This document shows, in pieces, positions 36,280 to 45,914 of a stretch of DNA of 64,000 nt (positions are counted from its first letter, which is position 1; each line of letters starts with the position of its first letter). Location of the stretch: positions 626,001 to 690,000 of the forward strand of contig NZ_AP019365.1 of the NCBI RefSeq assembly GCF_033095865.1, in the 5' to 3' direction. The notes beneath the pieces are model-generated. The model worked only from the letters and a program-made list of their open reading frames with translations, was not told where the DNA came from and did not search any database. The stretch comes from Pseudomonas sp. KU43P. GTDB taxonomy: Bacteria > Pseudomonadota > Gammaproteobacteria > Pseudomonadales > Pseudomonadaceae. A program made the translations under genes and the position numbers.

Positions 36280-37289
36280 GCGGCCACCCCTTGTTCGTCC
36301 TCTGTCTCAAGGCTCTGTCGACGTTCGCTGAAATACTCGCGAACGTTGGCGCACTGCGCTTGTGTGTCTTCCAAAGCGTTGAACCGGGAGCGAAACTCCT
36401 TGCCGCCGGGTCGTGTTGCCAGGTACCAGCCAACGTGCTTGCGGGCGATACGAACGCCCATCACATCACCATAGAAGGCGTGCAGCGCGGCCAGATGCTC
36501 CAGCAGGATACGTTCCACTTCGTCCAGCTTGGCGGCTGGCAAATGCTCGCCGGTCGCCAGGTAATGCGCGATCTCGCGAAAGATCCAGGGACGCCCTTGG
36601 GCAGCCCGGCCGATCAGCAGACCGTCGACCCCGGTGGCGTCCAGCACCGCCCGGGCCTTTTCTGGCGAAGTGATATCGCCATTGGCAAAAACCGGGATAG
36701 ACACCGCTTGCTTGATGGCAGCGATGGTGTCGTATTCGGCTTCGCCGGTGTACAGGTCGGCGCGTGTGCGGCCATGCACCGCCAGCGCCTGGATGCCGGC
36801 CTGTTCGGCGATCTTCGCCACGTTCAGGCCGTTCTTGTTCGCCCGGTCCCAGCCGGTGCGAATCTTCAGGGTCACCGGGACGTCCACCGCGCCAACCACG
36901 GCGTGGAGGATCTCGCTGACCAAAGCTTCATCTCTCAATAAAGCAGAGCCTGCGGCTTTGTTGCAGACTTTTTTTGCCGGGCAGCCCATGTTGATATCGA
37001 TGATCTGAGCACCCGCTTCGACGTTGGCCCGTGCCGCCGCTGCCATCATCTGCGCGTCGCCACCGGCGATCTGTACCGAGCGGGGCTCGGGATCACCTTC
37101 GTGGATGCGGCGCAGGCTCGACTTGCGGCTGTTCCACAGGCTCATGTCGCTGCTGACCATTTCCGACACCACCATGCCTGCGCCCAGGCGCTTGCAAAGT
37201 GTACGGAAAGGCTGGTCCGTGACCCCGGCCATGGGCGCGAGGATCAGGTTGTTGCGTAGTGTGTATGGGCCGATGCGTACCGCCGACAT
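36276..37289 (-). CDS. dusB: tRNA-dihydrouridine synthase DusB
   Basis: FMN-dependent enzyme of 337 residues that reduces uridines in the D-loop of tRNA. Motifs are [20 protein letters not shown] at the N-terminus, [20 protein letters not shown] near residue 97 (with the catalytic Cys in KKVCNKAAG), [14 protein letters not shown] and [15 protein letters not shown]. It is the first gene of the dusB-fis operon. Confidence 0.96.
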   Translation of the reverse strand: MSAVRIGPYTLRNNLILAPMAGVTDQPFRTLCKRLGAGMVVSEMVSSDMSLWNSRKSSLRRIHEGDPEPRSVQIAGGDAQMMAAAARANVEAGAQIIDINMGCPAKKVCNKAAGSALLRDEALVSEILHAVVGAVDVPVTLKIRTGWDRANKNGLNVAKIAEQAGIQALAVHGRTRADLYTGEAEYDTIAAIKQAVSIPVFANGDITSPEKARAVLDATGVDGLLIGRAAQGRPWIFREIAHYLATGEHLPAAKLDEVERILLEHLAALHAFYGDVMGVRIARKHVGWYLATRPGGKEFRSRFNALEDTQAQCANVREYFSERRQSLETEDEQGVAA

Positions 37290-37439
37290 AGGTGTTCCCT
37301 GTTGTGGGGCCGAATCATTGGAGTCGAAAAAGGGTTGGCATGATACCCGCTCTCGGTGACCGGATAAAGATGGATTTGGATAAATTCTGAACAGTTGTCG
37401 GCTTATGCCTTAACGGATAACGGGCACCTTTGCCGCGCC

Positions 37440-37463
37440 ATCGCCGGCAAGCCGGCTCCCACA
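37440..37463. repeat. Single REP between DUF3426 gene and dusB
   Basis: One unpaired REP (ATCGCCGGCAAGCCGGCTCC) in a 196-bp gap. I see nothing else recognisable in the gap. Confidence 0.85.
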
Positions 37464-37485
37464 GAGCAGGGCCTGAGGTGCCGGG

Positions 37486-38811
37486 TTACTCGGGGGAGCG
37501 GAAGCTGAGGCTGTAGTTCACGGCCTTGGGGCCCGGGTCGAGGATATCCAGGGCGATGTGGATCGGCGTCTGGCTTGGCATCTCGCCACGGCCGGCCAGC
37601 TCGCCGGAGAGGTACTCGCTGGGTTTGAAGCGACGGCTGGCGATCAGCTGGCCGTTGAGGTCGGCGAATCGCAGTTCCAGCAGCGGGAACGGCTGGGCGA
37701 ACGGAGCGCGGTTGTAGATGATCGCGTCGACGATCAGTGCACCCTTGAAGTCCGGGTGGCTGCGCACCACCAGGTTGCTGCTCTTGATCCGGCCGATGTC
37801 GACGCGGCTCGGCACCTGGCAGCCGAGCACTGGGCACAATTGCTGGAAGATCGGCCGGTACTGGTCCTGGCGGGCCATTTCGTCGAAATGGAACCACACG
37901 TACTGGAAGGCCAGCAGGCCTGCGGCGAGCAGGGTCAGAAAGCCCCACAGCAGGCGCTTGCCCCAGTTGGCCTCGGGCTTTTCCCAGCCCAGTTGCAGCG
38001 GGTCATCCACCACATCGACCAGCGGCTCCTTGCGCGAAGGGCGCTCGGCCTTGGCGGCGAAAGCGGGCTCCAGCCGCTCGCCCGGCAGCGGCGAGACAGG
38101 GTCGTCATCGCGCGCCGACAAATGGATATCCACTTCGTCGTCATCACGAGCGCTCAGGCCTTTTTCGTGGATGACTTCATCCTCATCGATCGCATGCGGT
38201 TCGTCGAAACGCTCGGCTTCGACCGGCTCGGCACGTTCGTCTTCGAGGTCGAGGCCAAGGTTGGTACCCAGGGTCGGCTCGGTGCGATCTCCGGGGGCCG
38301 GCTCCAGGTCCAGTGGTTCCTGCTCCAGCAGCACAGGGGCGGGCTCATCAAGCGTTTGCGGCTCTGCGCGATCGCCGGTAGCGGTGCCGAACAGCTGGTC
38401 ATCATGATCATCGATGGCAGGCTCGTCACGGCGCGCCTGCAAGGCCCCGGAAGTTGCAGCGGGGCCAGGCTCGGCAGGCTTGCCGCGACGCTCCAGGCGA
38501 GCCAGCTCCTGGTCCAGGTCCAGCTCGTCCAGGGCTTGCGCGGTCGCCGCCCAGTCCTCTGGTTCGACCGGCGGGCGCGTAACAGGTGCAGGCTCGGGCG
38601 CCACGATGGGCTCGACAACGGGGGCTGGTGCCACCGCAGCGGCCTCGGCCGCCGGTTGTGCACGGTTCTGCTCCAGCAGCTGCTTGGCCGCATTGAACAC
38701 CTGCAGGCAGTGGCCGCAGCGCACCACGCCGCGCGCTACGCTCAGCTGGTGATGAGTGACGCGAAAGCTGGTCTGGCAATGCGGGCACTGGGTGACGAAA
38801 CTGTCGGTCAT
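37486..38811 (-). CDS. Zinc-ribbon / DUF3426 membrane protein
   Basis: Protein of 441 residues in three parts. The N-terminal zinc ribbon (about 9-45) has CPHC and CGHC pairs. A long acidic, low-complexity middle (about 50-270) contains several similar stretches such as LSARDDDEVD and LSARDDDPVS. One transmembrane helix (about 288-310, LLWGFLTLLAAGLLAFQYVW) leads into the C-terminal DUF3426 domain. The protein is conserved next to prmA in pseudomonads; the function is unknown. The acidic middle is likely disordered, and its repeats suggest internal duplication. Confidence 0.88.
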   Translation of the reverse strand: MTDSFVTQCPHCQTSFRVTHHQLSVARGVVRCGHCLQVFNAAKQLLEQNRAQPAAEAAAVAPAPVVEPIVAPEPAPVTRPPVEPEDWAATAQALDELDLDQELARLERRGKPAEPGPAATSGALQARRDEPAIDDHDDQLFGTATGDRAEPQTLDEPAPVLLEQEPLDLEPAPGDRTEPTLGTNLGLDLEDERAEPVEAERFDEPHAIDEDEVIHEKGLSARDDDEVDIHLSARDDDPVSPLPGERLEPAFAAKAERPSRKEPLVDVVDDPLQLGWEKPEANWGKRLLWGFLTLLAAGLLAFQYVWFHFDEMARQDQYRPIFQQLCPVLGCQVPSRVDIGRIKSSNLVVRSHPDFKGALIVDAIIYNRAPFAQPFPLLELRFADLNGQLIASRRFKPSEYLSGELAGRGEMPSQTPIHIALDILDPGPKAVNYSLSFRSPE

Positions 38812-38853
38812 GCGGCGATCCGGGAGCTGTGCAGAGGTTAATTCTAGGCCCGC

Positions 38854-39732
38854 TTAGCGGCGGCGACCACTGATGCGCACCCAGCCGTCGCGCACGACGA
38901 TCGGGTCCAGCTCGAAGTCGGCGGCGTAGGCTGCAGCCACTTCCTCACCCTGTTCGGCGAGGATGCCCGACAGCGCCAGCAGGCCACCCGGGCGAACCAG
39001 ACCGGACAGTTGCGGCGCCAGGGAAACCAGCGGGCCGGCGAGGATGTTGGCGACCAGCACGTCGGCCTGCATCGCCGGCATGTGCTCGGGCAGGTACAGG
39101 GCGAACGCGTCATCGGCGATGCCGTTGCGCTGGGCGTTGTCGCGCGAGGCTTCCAGGGCCTGCACGTCGATGTCGGTACCGACCGCTTCACGGGCGCCGA
39201 GCAGCAGCGAGGCGATGGCCAGAATGCCCGAACCGCAGCCGAAATCGAGCACCTGGGTGCCTTGCAACTGTTGGCCGTCGAGCCATTCCAGGCACAGCGC
39301 GGTGGTCGGGTGTGTGCCGGTACCGAAGGCCAGGCCAGGGTCGAGCAGCAGGTTGACCGCGTCCTTTTCCGGCGCTTCGTGCCAGCTCGGCACGATCCAC
39401 AGGCGCTGGCCGAAGCGCATCGGCTGGAAGTTGTCCATCCAGCTGCGTTCCCAGTCCTGATCCTCGATCACTTCGGCCTGGTGTTCCGGCAGCTCGGCGC
39501 CGGTCAGCAGGCGCAGGTGGGCGAACACGGCGTCAGGCTCGGCGTCGGCTTCGAACAGCGCCAGCAGGTGCGTGTGCGACCACAGCGGAGTGGTATTGAG
39601 GTCAGGCTCGAAGATCGGCTGATCTTCGGCGTCCATGAACGTGACCGAGACGGCGCCGACTTCGAGCAGGGCGTCTTCGTAGGTTTCGGCTTGTTCCGGG
39701 CTGATGGCCAGGCGTACTTGCAGCCAGGGCAT
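38854..39732 (-). CDS. prmA: Ribosomal protein L11 methyltransferase PrmA
   Basis: SAM-dependent methyltransferase of 292 residues that trimethylates L11. The N-terminal substrate-binding domain begins [16 protein letters not shown] and has [18 protein letters not shown]. The methyltransferase core has [19 protein letters not shown] near residue 160, [20 protein letters not shown] and [16 protein letters not shown]. The ATG at 39732 begins the conserved N-terminus; a GTG nine bases upstream is less likely. It is 42 bp from the DUF3426 gene. Confidence 0.96.
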   Translation of the reverse strand: MPWLQVRLAISPEQAETYEDALLEVGAVSVTFMDAEDQPIFEPDLNTTPLWSHTHLLALFEADAEPDAVFAHLRLLTGAELPEHQAEVIEDQDWERSWMDNFQPMRFGQRLWIVPSWHEAPEKDAVNLLLDPGLAFGTGTHPTTALCLEWLDGQQLQGTQVLDFGCGSGILAIASLLLGAREAVGTDIDVQALEASRDNAQRNGIADDAFALYLPEHMPAMQADVLVANILAGPLVSLAPQLSGLVRPGGLLALSGILAEQGEEVAAAYAADFELDPIVVRDGWVRISGRRR

Positions 39733-39841
39733 GGCGGGCACCTTTGTAAATCGACAGGGGCAGCCCGAGGCTGCGCGAAGGCTGGCAGTTTACGCGAGTG
39801 CGGGGGTTTGTGCATGAATTGAGGGGGCTGCTTTGCAGCCC

Positions 39842-39926
39842 AATCGCCGGCAAGCAGGCTTCCACAGGTATTGCACCGACCTTGAAAGCGATGGGCCACT
39901 TGTGGGAGCCGGCTTGCCGGCGATGA
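39842..39926. repeat. Inverted REP pair upstream of prmA
   Basis: Opposed REPs, the left one diverged (ATCGCCGGCAAGCAGGCTTCC), the right one canonical. It lies next to the accC terminator, in the gap between accC and prmA. Confidence 0.88.
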
Positions 39927-39943
39927 GGCCCTGGCAGGCCATA

Positions 39944-39972
39944 AAAAACCCCGGCACAGGGCCGGGGTTTTC
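39944..39972 (-). terminator. Rho-independent terminator of accBC
   Basis: Minus-strand stem AAAACCCCGGC / GCCGGGGTTTT with a short loop, followed by T residues. It starts 20 bp after the accC stop. Confidence 0.92.
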
Positions 39973-39991
39973 ATGCATCACGCTAACGCGA

Positions 39992-41347
39992 TCACTCCTG
40001 GCTAGCCAGTTTGTGCTCGAGGTAGTGGATGTTGACGCCGCCTTTGCAGAAGCCTTCATCACGCACCAGGTCGCGGTGCAGCGGGATGTTGGTCTTGATG
40101 CCGTCGACGACGATCTCGTCCAGGGCATTGCGCATGCGCGCCATGGCTTCGTCGCGGTCCTTGCCGTAGGTGATCAGCTTGCCGATCAGCGAGTCGTAGT
40201 TCGGCGGAACCGAGTAGCCGCTGTACAGGTGCGAATCGACGCGAACGCCGTTGCCGCCTGGCGCGTGGAAGTGCTTCACCTTGCCTGGGCTCGGGATAAA
40301 CTTCTTCGGGTCTTCGGCGTTGATACGGCACTCCAGCGAATGGCCACGGATGACCACGTCTTCCTGGCGGATCGACAGCTTGTTGCCAGCGGCGATGCTG
40401 AGCATCTCCTTGACGATGTCGATACCGGTGACCATTTCCGACACCGGGTGCTCAACCTGCACACGGGTGTTCATCTCGATGAAGTAGAAACGGCCGTTCT
40501 CGTACAGGAACTCGAAGGTGCCGGCACCGCGGTAGCCGATCTCGACGCACGCATCGACGCAACGCTTGAAGACTTCCTGGCGGGCCTTCTCGTCGATGCC
40601 CGGGGCAGGTGCTTCTTCCAGTACTTTCTGGTGACGGCGCTGCAGCGAGCAGTCGCGGTCGCCCAGGTGGATGGCGTTGCCTTGGCCGTCGGACAGCACC
40701 TGAACTTCCACGTGACGTGGGTTGGTCAGGAACTTCTCCAGGTAGACCATCGGGTTGCCGAAGGCAGCACCGGCTTCGGTGCGGGTGAGCTTGGCCGAGG
40801 CGATCAGGTCCTCTTCCTTGTGCACCACGCGCATACCGCGACCACCACCGCCACCGGCGGCCTTGATGATCACCGGGTAGCCGACGTCACGGGCGATCGC
40901 CAGGGCGACCTCTTCGTCTTCCGGCAGCGGGCCATCGGAGCCCGGTACGGTCGGTACGCCCGACTTGATCATCGCGTCCTTGGCCGAAACCTTGTCGCCC
41001 ATCAGGCGAATGGTGTCGGCTTTCGGGCCGATGAAGGCGAAACCGGACTTCTCCACCTGTTCGGCGAAGTCGGCGTTTTCCGCCAGGAAGCCGTAACCGG
41101 GGTGAATGGCGGTAGCGCCTGTCACTTCAGCCGCGGCGATGATCGCCGGGATGTGCAGGTACGAATCTTTGGACGAAGCAGGACCAATGCAGACCGACTC
41201 GTCTGCCAGGCCCAGGTGCATCAGTTCGCGGTCGGCCGTGGAGTGCACGGCGACGGTCTTGATGCCCAGCTCTTTGCAGGCACGCAGGATCCGCAGGGCA
41301 ATTTCCCCACGGTTGGCGATCAGGACTTTTTCCAGCTTCCCAGACAT
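39992..41347 (-). CDS. accC: Acetyl-CoA carboxylase, biotin carboxylase subunit AccC
   Basis: ATP-grasp enzyme of 451 residues that carboxylates biotin on AccB, the first committed step of fatty acid synthesis. Motifs are [20 protein letters not shown] at the start, [15 protein letters not shown] near residue 158 for ATP binding, [20 protein letters not shown] near 285 and ECRINAEDP. The ATG at 41347 gives the normal start. It is 17 bp after accB in the standard accBC operon. Confidence 0.97.
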   Translation of the reverse strand: MSGKLEKVLIANRGEIALRILRACKELGIKTVAVHSTADRELMHLGLADESVCIGPASSKDSYLHIPAIIAAAEVTGATAIHPGYGFLAENADFAEQVEKSGFAFIGPKADTIRLMGDKVSAKDAMIKSGVPTVPGSDGPLPEDEEVALAIARDVGYPVIIKAAGGGGGRGMRVVHKEEDLIASAKLTRTEAGAAFGNPMVYLEKFLTNPRHVEVQVLSDGQGNAIHLGDRDCSLQRRHQKVLEEAPAPGIDEKARQEVFKRCVDACVEIGYRGAGTFEFLYENGRFYFIEMNTRVQVEHPVSEMVTGIDIVKEMLSIAAGNKLSIRQEDVVIRGHSLECRINAEDPKKFIPSPGKVKHFHAPGGNGVRVDSHLYSGYSVPPNYDSLIGKLITYGKDRDEAMARMRNALDEIVVDGIKTNIPLHRDLVRDEGFCKGGVNIHYLEHKLASQE

Positions 41348-41364
41348 CGTTGGCTCTCCGCGAA

Positions 41365-41826
41365 TCAAACGATGGTGAACAGCGGCTGGTCGAACTCAAC
41401 CGGCTGACCGTCTTCCACCAGGATTTGGTCGATGACACCGCCAACATCGGCTTCGATGTGGTTCATCATCTTCATCGCTTCGACGATGCACAGCACCTGG
41501 CCTGCCTTGATGGTCTGGCCAACTTCAGCGAAGTTCGGCGAGGTCGGCGCAGGCTTGCGGTAGAAGGTACCGACCATTGGCGACTTGATCACGGTGCCAC
41601 GCAGGGCTGGAGCAGCGGCGGCTTCGGCGGCCGGGGCGGCAGCGGCAGCGACCGGGGCGGCAGCAGGAGCGGCAGCCATCGGAGCAGGTGCGAAGTACTG
41701 CTGGGCAGCTGGGGTCTTGCTGTGACGGCTGATACGGACCGACTCTTCGCCTTCCTTGATCTCCAGCTCGTCGATGCCAGACTCTTCCAGCAGCTCGATC
41801 AGTTTCTTGACTTTACGGATATCCAT
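41365..41826 (-). CDS. accB: Biotin carboxyl carrier protein AccB
   Basis: Carrier subunit of acetyl-CoA carboxylase, 153 residues. The N-terminal region ([20 protein letters not shown]) is followed by an Ala/Pro-rich flexible linker at about 40-75. The biotinyl domain has the biotinylated lysine in [13 protein letters not shown] near residue 118. It precedes accC. Confidence 0.97.
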   Translation of the reverse strand: MDIRKVKKLIELLEESGIDELEIKEGEESVRISRHSKTPAAQQYFAPAPMAAAPAAAPVAAAAAPAAEAAAAPALRGTVIKSPMVGTFYRKPAPTSPNFAEVGQTIKAGQVLCIVEAMKMMNHIEADVGGVIDQILVEDGQPVEFDQPLFTIV

Positions 41827-41926
41827 TAATCATCAACTCCCAAAGGTTCGGTCAGGGGGCGTAATTTAAAAACGTATCTGAACGTTTCTCTCGAACCCCG
41901 GCCCACAAAGGCCAGGGTCTCAATCA

Positions 41927-42379
41927 TCAGGGCTGTGCGTTGGCAGCCAGTTGTTCCAGCGCGGACTCCAGGGCCAGGCGATAACCGCTGGCGCCCAGAC
42001 CGCAGATCACTCCTACGGCGACATCGGAGAAGTAGGAGTGGTGACGGAACGGTTCGCGTTTGTGCACGTTGGACAGGTGCACTTCGATGAATGGGATGCT
42101 CACCGCGAGCAATGCGTCACGTAATGCGACGCTTGTGTGGGTGAAAGCAGCCGGATTGATCAGGATGAAGTCCACACCCTCGTTGCGTGCGGCGTGAATA
42201 CGGTCGATCAGTTCGTACTCGGCATTGCTCTGCAGGTACTGCAGATGATGGCCAGCGGCGCGGGCGCGCTGCTCCAGGTCCTGGTTGATCTGGGCCAGGG
42301 TCACGGCGCCGTAGTGGCCCGGTTCGCGAGTACCGAGCAGGTTCAGGTTGGGGCCGTGAAGCACCAGTAGGGTTGCCAT
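41927..42379 (-). CDS. aroQ: Type II 3-dehydroquinate dehydratase AroQ
   Basis: Shikimate-pathway enzyme of 150 residues, dodecameric type II family. It has [20 protein letters not shown] at the N-terminus with the catalytic Tyr. [17 protein letters not shown] follows near residue 75 and [18 protein letters not shown] near 98. The ATG at 42379 starts the enzyme; the longer frame upstream is not conserved sequence. It is 100 bp upstream of accB; the gap holds a small GC stem near 41905-41922 but no strong terminator. Confidence 0.96.
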   Translation of the reverse strand: MATLLVLHGPNLNLLGTREPGHYGAVTLAQINQDLEQRARAAGHHLQYLQSNAEYELIDRIHAARNEGVDFILINPAAFTHTSVALRDALLAVSIPFIEVHLSNVHKREPFRHHSYFSDVAVGVICGLGASGYRLALESALEQLAANAQP

Positions 42380-42558
42380 CTGCTGATTCCTTGGATTTGT
42401 AGGGCAATTCGACACAGCGCGGCGAGTGTGCCGTAAAGCGACGGCAAGTGTCCAGTTCCCGGCAATAGCCAGCACGATGTCCGAGATTCGCGCGAAATAT
42501 GTGACCAAATAATTAAATCTGGTCACTCATTGGCAGAAAATTCCCGGCACGCGGGAAG

Positions 42559-44331
42559 TTATAGACCGAGTTTGCCGCGCACGCGCGCAATAACTTCGGC
42601 GAAATCGCCGGCGTTTATCTCGCCAACCACCCGATCAGTGGTCATTTCGCTGCCGTTCGCCCCAAAGAACAGCAGTGCGGGTGGGCCGAACAGGTGATAG
42701 CGGTCGAGCAGGGTACGCTGCTCGGCGTTGCTCTGAGTGATATCGAAACGCAGCAGTTTGAAGACGCCCAGCTGGGATTGGACCTGAGGCGCATTGAGGA
42801 CTTCGTGCTCGATCACCTTGCAGCTGATGCACCAGTCGGCGTACCAGTCGAGCAGCACGGGCTGGCCGCTGGCCTTGGCTTGGGCCAGTGCGGCGTCCAG
42901 GGCAGCAGGCGTGGTGACGGTTTGCCAGGCACTCTGCTGGACGATGGCGCCGCTGCTGGCGCCGACGAGGGTGGGCGTCGGCAATGGCCGTAGCGGGTCG
43001 CCCTGGCCACTCAGTGCCCCGTACCAGCAGGCCAGGGCATACACCAGCAAGGCCAGACCGAGCAGTTGCGCCAGGCGTTGGCGGGGCGACTTGACCACGA
43101 ATTCCAGCGCACCGAGGAACAGCGCCACGCCAGCGGCCAGCAAGCCCACCAGCAACAGGGTCGCCGGCCCCGGCAACACGCGGCTGAGCAGGCCGATGGC
43201 CAGGCCCAGCAGCAGTACGCCGATGGCATTTTTCACGGTGTTCAGCCACGGGCCGCTCTTCGGCAACCAGGCCGCACCGCCGGTAGCTACCAGCAACAGT
43301 GGCGCACCCATGCCCAGGCCCAGGGCGAACAGCTTGAGTGCACCGCCCAGGGCATCACCGCTGGCGCTGATGTACAGCAGGGCGCCGGCCAGGGGCGCCG
43401 AGACGCAGGGCGATACCAGCAGGCTCGACAGCACGCCGAGCACCGCAGCCCCCAGCAGCGAGCCGCCTTTGGTGCGGTTGGCCACCTTGTCCAGGCGATT
43501 GCTCAGGGCTTGCGGGAGTTTCAGTTCGAACAGGCCAAACATGGCCAGGGCGAACAGCACGAAGAACAGCGCGAACGGCACCAGCACCCAGGCCGATTGC
43601 AACCGCGCTTGCAGGTTCAGGCCGGCGCCGAACAGGCCCATCAGTGCGCCCAGCACGGCGAAGCTGACGGCCATCGGCAGGATATAAGCCAGCGACAGGG
43701 CCAAGCCGCGCAGGCCGCCGACCTGGCCGCGCAGCACCACGCCGGAGAGAATCGGCAGCATCGGCAGCACGCAGGGGGTGAAAGTCAGGCCGACTCCGGC
43801 GAGGAAGAACAGCAGCAGCGATTTCCAGCTCCAGGCGTGTTCGCCGCTTGCCGGCAATGCGCCACCGCCTTCCCCGTCGATGCTCAGCCGTTCGGTTTCC
43901 GGTGGGTAGCACAGGCCTTTGTCGGCGCAGCCCTGGTAGCCCACGAGCAGGGTGAAGGCGCGGGCGTCGGTGCGTGGCAGCTCGATGTCGAGCACGCCGT
44001 GATAGACCTCGACGTCGCCGAAGAACTCGTCGTGCTTGGCCTCGCCTTTGGGGATGTTGGGCGTGCCCAGGGCGATGTCCGCCGGTTCCGTGCGGAACTG
44101 GAAGCGGTGGCGGTAGAGGTAGTAGCCGTCGGTGGCGACCAAGCGCAGCTTGATTGTTTGCGCGTCGGCTTGGACCAGGCTGAGCTTGAAGGCCTCGTGC
44201 ACCGGCAGAAAGTCGGCGCCGTTGGACAGCGAGGCGGCGCCGAGGGTGGCGCTGGGGCGGTTGTCGAGCAGGCCCGTGGCGAAGGTAGGGCTGGCCAGCA
44301 GCAGGAACAGCAGGAAAAACAGGCGGCGCAT
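42559..44331 (-). CDS. dsbD: Thiol:disulfide interchange protein DsbD
   Basis: Membrane electron carrier of 590 residues that moves reducing power from cytoplasmic thioredoxin to periplasmic thiol proteins. It has a signal peptide (about 1-19) and a periplasmic alpha domain with the Cys pair in GCADKGLCYPP near residue 130. Eight helices (about 185-430) follow, with Cys in FTPCVLPMLP and VSPCVSAPLAG. The C-terminal thioredoxin-like gamma domain has YADWCISCKVIEHE near 500. The ATG at 44331 starts the signal peptide; the longer frame reads back into REP sequence. Confidence 0.95.
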   Translation of the reverse strand: MRRLFFLLFLLLASPTFATGLLDNRPSATLGAASLSNGADFLPVHEAFKLSLVQADAQTIKLRLVATDGYYLYRHRFQFRTEPADIALGTPNIPKGEAKHDEFFGDVEVYHGVLDIELPRTDARAFTLLVGYQGCADKGLCYPPETERLSIDGEGGGALPASGEHAWSWKSLLLFFLAGVGLTFTPCVLPMLPILSGVVLRGQVGGLRGLALSLAYILPMAVSFAVLGALMGLFGAGLNLQARLQSAWVLVPFALFFVLFALAMFGLFELKLPQALSNRLDKVANRTKGGSLLGAAVLGVLSSLLVSPCVSAPLAGALLYISASGDALGGALKLFALGLGMGAPLLLVATGGAAWLPKSGPWLNTVKNAIGVLLLGLAIGLLSRVLPGPATLLLVGLLAAGVALFLGALEFVVKSPRQRLAQLLGLALLVYALACWYGALSGQGDPLRPLPTPTLVGASSGAIVQQSAWQTVTTPAALDAALAQAKASGQPVLLDWYADWCISCKVIEHEVLNAPQVQSQLGVFKLLRFDITQSNAEQRTLLDRYHLFGPPALLFFGANGSEMTTDRVVGEINAGDFAEVIARVRGKLGL

Positions 44332-44448
44332 GGCGGACTCGCGAGGTGGAACGTGCCGGGCATGATAGCGGAGTTGCCGGGGGTTGGCAGGGGGGTGTCT
44401 TTGGCAGCGACACATGGTCGCTGGTTGTGATGGGCCATTACTGGCCCT

Positions 44449-44536
44449 ATCGCCGGCAAGCCGGCTCCTACAGGTAGCCCACAGCACTTGAGATCTGTGG
44501 CGTGTCTGTGGGAGCCGGCTTGCCGGTGATGGGGCC
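44449..44536. repeat. Inverted REP pair next to the IS256 insertion
   Basis: Opposed REPs (left TATCGCCGGCAAGCCGGCTCC, right GTGGGAGCCGGCTTGCCGGT). The right end lies two to three bases from the target duplication of the insertion sequence. Confidence 0.92.
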
Positions 44537-44538
44537 GA

Positions 44539-44546
44539 ACCTGTCG
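44539..44546. repeat. Target-site duplication, left copy
   Basis: AACCTGTC immediately left of the IS, identical to the copy at 45907-45914. Eight bases is the usual duplication length for IS256-family transposition. Confidence 0.8.
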
Positions 44547-45906
44547 AGGGTGTCAGAAATTTTGTGTTCGGGCATAACATGAGTAAGAGGTGCATGTATG
44601 CCAACCAAAAAGAAACCCCTGCGTGACCTGCCCAAAATCCCCAAAGAGCTGCTGGAGCAGTTCGGTGAGGGCCTGATGACCGCAGAAGCTATCGAGGATG
44701 CCTCTGCGGCGTTCAAAAAGGCCTTGATCGAGCGTGCTCTGCATGCCGAGCTTGGTCACCACCTGGGTTATCCGCCGGGCGCGCAGCGCCCAGAGGATGA
44801 AACCAACCAGCGTAACGGCAAGAGTGGCAAGACGGTTTTGACCGGCGATGGCCCGCTGCGGCTGGAAATTCCTCGTGATCGAGACGGCAGTTTTGCGCCC
44901 ATTCTGATCCCTAAGCACGAACGGCGGTACACCGGTTTCGATGACAAGATCATCGCCATGTACGCCCGTGGCATGACGGTCAGAGAGATCCGAGCGTTTC
45001 TGTCCGAGCAGTATGGAACCGACGTTTCGCCCGATTTCATCAGCTCTGTGACAGACGAGGTCATGGAAGAGATTGGCGCGTGGCAACAGCGGCCATTGGA
45101 GCCGATGTACCCGGTCATTTTCTTTGATGCGCTGCGGGTGAAAATTCGCGAAGAAGGCCTGGTGCGCAACAAGGCCATTTACCTGGCTTTGGGCGTTCTA
45201 CCCGACGGGACGCGCGATATCTTAGGCATCTGGATCGAGAACACCGAGGGTGCGAAGTTCTGGATGAAGGTTTTTAACGATCTCAAGACGCGTGGTGTCG
45301 AGGATGTGCTGATTGCCGTGACCGATGGCCTCAAAGGCATGCCAGAGGCTCTCAGCGCCGTGTTTCCAGAAACGACGCTGCAGACGTGCATCGTGCACCT
45401 GATCCGCAACAGCCTCGACTACGTGGCTTGGGACAAGCGCCGGGCACTGGCCAAGGCGTTGAAACCGATTTACCAGGCCATCAATGCAGAAGCGGCTGAG
45501 CAGGCATTGGATGAGTTTGAAAACGGACCCTGGGGCAAACAGTATCCAACGGTCGTGGCAGCCTGGAGACGCGCCTGGGATCGAGTGATTCCCTTCTTTG
45601 TCTTCCCACCTGCCATCCGCAAAGTGATCTACACCACCAACGCTATTGAGAGCATCAACGCCCAGCTACGCAAAATCATTAAAACTCGGGGGCATTTCCC
45701 GAACGATGAAGCAGCCACCAAGCTGATCTGGCTGGGGCTGCGGAACATCACGGCAAACTGGGGCTCGGCGGCGCATGATTGGAAAAGTGCGATGAATCAA
45801 TTCGCGATTCTGTACGGGGATCGGTTCATCAGGCCGACGTGGTGAAAATCGGGCCTGCCTAACGGCAGGCCATTACCGGCCCGAACACAAAAAAACTGAC
45901 AGTCCC
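44547..45906 (+). mobile_element. IS256-family insertion sequence (1360 bp)
   Basis: Complete element with one transposase gene. The ends read GAGGGTGTCAGAAATTTT on the left and, on the complementary strand, GGGACTGTCAGTTTTTTT on the right. Both continue into TGTGTTCGGGC, giving an imperfect terminal inverted repeat of about 28 bp. The conserved part starts at TGTCAG (44551 and 45901), but matching 8-bp flanks place the ends at 44547 and 45906. A perfect GGCCTGCC/GGCAGGCC hairpin follows the transposase stop at 45852-45871. The intact ends, open transposase and perfect duplication suggest a recent insertion. Confidence 0.9.
44598..45845 (+). CDS. IS256/Mutator-family transposase
   Basis: DDE transposase of 415 residues, full length for the family. 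The catalytic acidic residues fit the pattern: Asp in VIFFDALRVKIR (about 175), Asp in VLIAVTDGLKGMPEAL (about 240) and Glu in IYTTNAIESINAQLRK (about 350). The C(2)H motif region TTLQTCIVHLIRNSLDYV lies between them. The N-terminal part with LGYPPGAQRPE and RNGKSGKT is typical. The frame is unbroken and the ATG is 51 bp from the left end. Confidence 0.96.
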   Translation: MPTKKKPLRDLPKIPKELLEQFGEGLMTAEAIEDASAAFKKALIERALHAELGHHLGYPPGAQRPEDETNQRNGKSGKTVLTGDGPLRLEIPRDRDGSFAPILIPKHERRYTGFDDKIIAMYARGMTVREIRAFLSEQYGTDVSPDFISSVTDEVMEEIGAWQQRPLEPMYPVIFFDALRVKIREEGLVRNKAIYLALGVLPDGTRDILGIWIENTEGAKFWMKVFNDLKTRGVEDVLIAVTDGLKGMPEALSAVFPETTLQTCIVHLIRNSLDYVAWDKRRALAKALKPIYQAINAEAAEQALDEFENGPWGKQYPTVVAAWRRAWDRVIPFFVFPPAIRKVIYTTNAIESINAQLRKIIKTRGHFPNDEAATKLIWLGLRNITANWGSAAHDWKSAMNQFAILYGDRFIRPTW

Positions 45907-45914
45907 AACCTGTC
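45907..45914. repeat. Target-site duplication, right copy
   Basis: AACCTGTC immediately right of the IS, identical to 44539-44546. Its last two bases are part of the chemoreceptor stop codon, which is preserved. Confidence 0.8.

Noticed and set aside
41865..41890. AAACGT/ACGTTT stem with T run between aroQ and accB as a terminator
   Set aside because: The stem is only six weak pairs and lies close to where the accBC promoter should be, so the support is too thin.
45852..45871. Perfect GGCCTGCC/GGCAGGCC hairpin in the IS as a rho-independent terminator
   Set aside because: No T run follows; it may still be structural, but I do not list it as a terminator.
44551..45901. IS ends placed at the TGTCAG of the inverted repeats
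   Set aside because: With these ends the flanking bases do not match. Moving the ends to 44547 and 45906 gives a perfect 8-bp duplication, as expected for IS256 elements.
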